Shown here in pieces: positions 62,660 through 64,000 of a DNA stretch of 64,000 nt. Numbering within the stretch: position 1 is the stretch's first letter; each line of letters begins with the position of its first letter. Location of the stretch: positions 1 to 64,000 of the forward strand of contig JAAUZE010000014.1 in NCBI GenBank assembly GCA_014804755.1, given 5' to 3'. The notes under the pieces are model-generated. The model worked only from the letters and a program-made list of their open reading frames with translations, made no database searches and had not been told where the DNA came from. A program made the translations under genes and the position numbers. This stretch comes from Lachnospiraceae bacterium (GTDB taxonomy: Bacteria > Bacillota > Clostridia > Lachnospirales > Lachnospiraceae).

Positions 62660-64000
62660 ATGGCAAGACAGGATATTTTTCAGGATCTGTTTATTTTCGA
62701 GATGGCAAACAGCCATCAGGGAAGCGTGGAGCACGGTATTGACATTATCCGGGCGATGGGAAAGGTTGCGCGGAAATATAACGTAAAGGCTGCCGTAAAG
62801 CTTCAGTACCGTGATATGGATACGTTCATCCATCCTGATTTTAGGGGGAGGAAGGACGTGCCGCATGTTGATCGCTTTATGAGTACAAGATTAAAGTATG
62901 AGCAATTCTGCCAGCTTGTGGAAGCAGTCAGGGCTGAGGGGATGTTGACCATGAGCACACCGTTTGATGAGAAGGGCGTGGAGTGGTGTACGGATCAGGG
63001 GCTGGATATTATTAAGATCGCAAGCTGTTCAGCACTGGATTGGCCGCTCCTTACAAAAGCAGCCTATTCACACAAGCCAATTATTCTTTCTACGGGAGGC
63101 AAGACGCTCTCTGATATTGATAAATTGTATAATTTCTTTTCTCATAAGGGCTGTACCTTTGCGTTCATGCATTGTATCGCAGAATATCCGGCGCCCGTTG
63201 AGAATCTGCAGCTGGACTTCATCGACAGGATGAACCGTAGGTACCGTGATATTACAATCGGTTATTCCGGACATGAGGATCCGGATAATAATACAGTGCC
63301 GATGCTTGCGGTCGCGAAGGGCGCGAAAATATTAGAGCGCCATGTCGGACTGCCGACGGAAACGATCAAGCTGAATGCCTATTCCATGAATCCGGAGCAG
63401 GCGGATAAGTGGGTCGAAGCGGCGCTGCTTGCAAAAAAAATGTGTACCATGAAAAAGAAAAATGACAAATATGTCAGCCAGCCGGAACTGGATTCTCTGC
63501 GATCGCTAATGCGCGGCGTCTATGCAAAGCACCCGATCAAAGAGGGCGATGTCATGACGGAGGCGGATGTATTTTATGCGATGCCGTGTGTGGAGAAGCA
63601 GCTTACGAGCGGCGAATTTAAGGATGGTATGGTGGCGAGTCATGATTATGCGGAGAATGAAAAGCTGATCGAGACGCCGATGATGACAGGGGTCGGTGTT
63701 GTCAGGAGCGCGGTGCACGATGCGAAAGGTATGCTTTACGAGGCGGGGATCGCGCTCGGAAATGATTTTGAGGTGGAGATTTCCCATCATTTCGGCATGA
63801 AGCATTTCCGTCAGTACGGTGCGATCATCATCAACATCATTAATCGGGAATATTGCAAGAAATATATTATCGTGCTGCCGGGACAGTTCCATCCGCTGCA
63901 TGCCCACCGGGTGAAAGAGGAGACGTTCCAGGTGCTTTACGGGGACTTAAAGGTGCAGATCGAGGGGCAGGAGGAGAAGCTGCTGCATCCGGGAGATATG
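62660..64000 (+). CDS. NeuB/PseI-type nonulosonate synthase with C-terminal SAF and cupin domains (partial)
   Basis: 447 codons without stop; the gene runs past the window end. NeuB-like TIM barrel ~1-275: FIFEMANSHQGSVEHGI, KLQYRDMDTF, TMSTPFDEKGVEW, IIKIASCSALDWP, LSTGGKTLSDID, IGYSGHED and ERHVGLP. SAF-like part ~285-325 (LRSLMRGVYAKHPIKEGD). From ~375 a cupin begins (VLPGQFHPLHAHRVKEETFQVLYGD), as in D-lyxose-isomerase-like proteins. It should condense PEP with a hexosamine to a nonulosonic acid for Maf. SD CAGGGGG. The cupin fusion is the unusual point. Confidence 0.88.
   Translation, partial: MARQDIFQDLFIFEMANSHQGSVEHGIDIIRAMGKVARKYNVKAAVKLQYRDMDTFIHPDFRGRKDVPHVDRFMSTRLKYEQFCQLVEAVRAEGMLTMSTPFDEKGVEWCTDQGLDIIKIASCSALDWPLLTKAAYSHKPIILSTGGKTLSDIDKLYNFFSHKGCTFAFMHCIAEYPAPVENLQLDFIDRMNRRYRDITIGYSGHEDPDNNTVPMLAVAKGAKILERHVGLPTETIKLNAYSMNPEQADKWVEAALLAKKMCTMKKKNDKYVSQPELDSLRSLMRGVYAKHPIKEGDVMTEADVFYAMPCVEKQLTSGEFKDGMVASHDYAENEKLIETPMMTGVGVVRSAVHDAKGMLYEAGIALGNDFEVEISHHFGMKHFRQYGAIIINIINREYCKKYIIVLPGQFHPLHAHRVKEETFQVLYGDLKVQIEGQEEKLLHPGDM

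Overview
The window looks like chromosomal DNA from a motile, Gram-positive gut-type Clostridia, most likely a Lachnospiraceae member. Reasons: SD-driven overlapping genes, a FlgM/FlgN/FlgK/FlgL/FliW/CsrA/FlaG/FliD/FliS/flagellin order, Rpn-family nucleases with charged C-terminal repeats, and WXG100/EssC secretion genes. No rRNA, tRNA or CRISPR array was seen. Almost everything is on the + strand; the exceptions are the integrase (192-1160), an Rpn nuclease (25307-26653) and an XRE regulator (28137-28463).

Region 1 (1-1308): a tyrosine recombinase on the minus strand. A strong outward (leftward) sigma-A promoter lies downstream of it, and dyad-symmetric sequences lie on both sides. Region 2 (1198-18062): a glycan assembly operon with about ten glycosyltransferases (polysialyltransferase-like, GT2, GT4, GT61 and less typical folds), a dTDP-3-amino-3,6-dideoxyhexose branch (FdtA-like ketoisomerase, DegT aminotransferase, methyltransferase, FemAB/GNAT-like acyltransferase), a polysaccharide pyruvyltransferase and an RfbJ-like SDR. 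No Wzx/Wzy or ABC exporter is seen.

Region 3 (18074-24889): a phosphonate module behind its own sigma-A promoter. It holds a sulfatase-fold protein, a fused cytidylyltransferase-PEP mutase (Fom1-like), a phosphonoacetaldehyde reductase-like Fe-ADH, a phosphonopyruvate decarboxylase broken by a one-base deletion, a LicC-like nucleotidyltransferase and an APS-kinase-like protein. The logic matches synthesis of CMP-activated 2-hydroxyethylphosphonate, presumably for decorating the glycan. As sequenced, the decarboxylase step is broken.

Region 4 (24890-29690): a decay zone with an intact Rpn nuclease carrying a 21-bp tandem repeat, a second Rpn pseudogene, an XRE regulator, an XRE remnant and a gene-poor stretch ending in a perfect 20-bp dyad.

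Region 5 (29698-47347): a type VII (WXG100/EssC) secretion locus merged with a phospho-signalling set. It has a LytTR regulator with a degenerate receiver, EssC, EsaB-like protein, two WXG100-like proteins, an SLH/Ig lipoprotein, two small coiled-coil proteins, a VWA-TM-FHA protein, a Zn-ribbon FHA protein, two PP2C phosphatases, a transmembrane Ser/Thr kinase, a surface metallophosphoesterase and a secreted beta-propeller protein. No EsaA, EssA or classical EssB is present. This is the best candidate for an undescribed system.

Region 6 (47514-64000): a small conserved protein and a triple-hairpin terminator, then the late flagellar regulon. Sigma-28 promoters precede flgM, flaG and flagellin. 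FliW-CsrA and a CsrA-type hairpin in the flagellin leader form a visible translational switch. The window closes with a Maf-type flagellin glycosyltransferase and a NeuB-like synthase fused to a cupin domain, cut by the window end.
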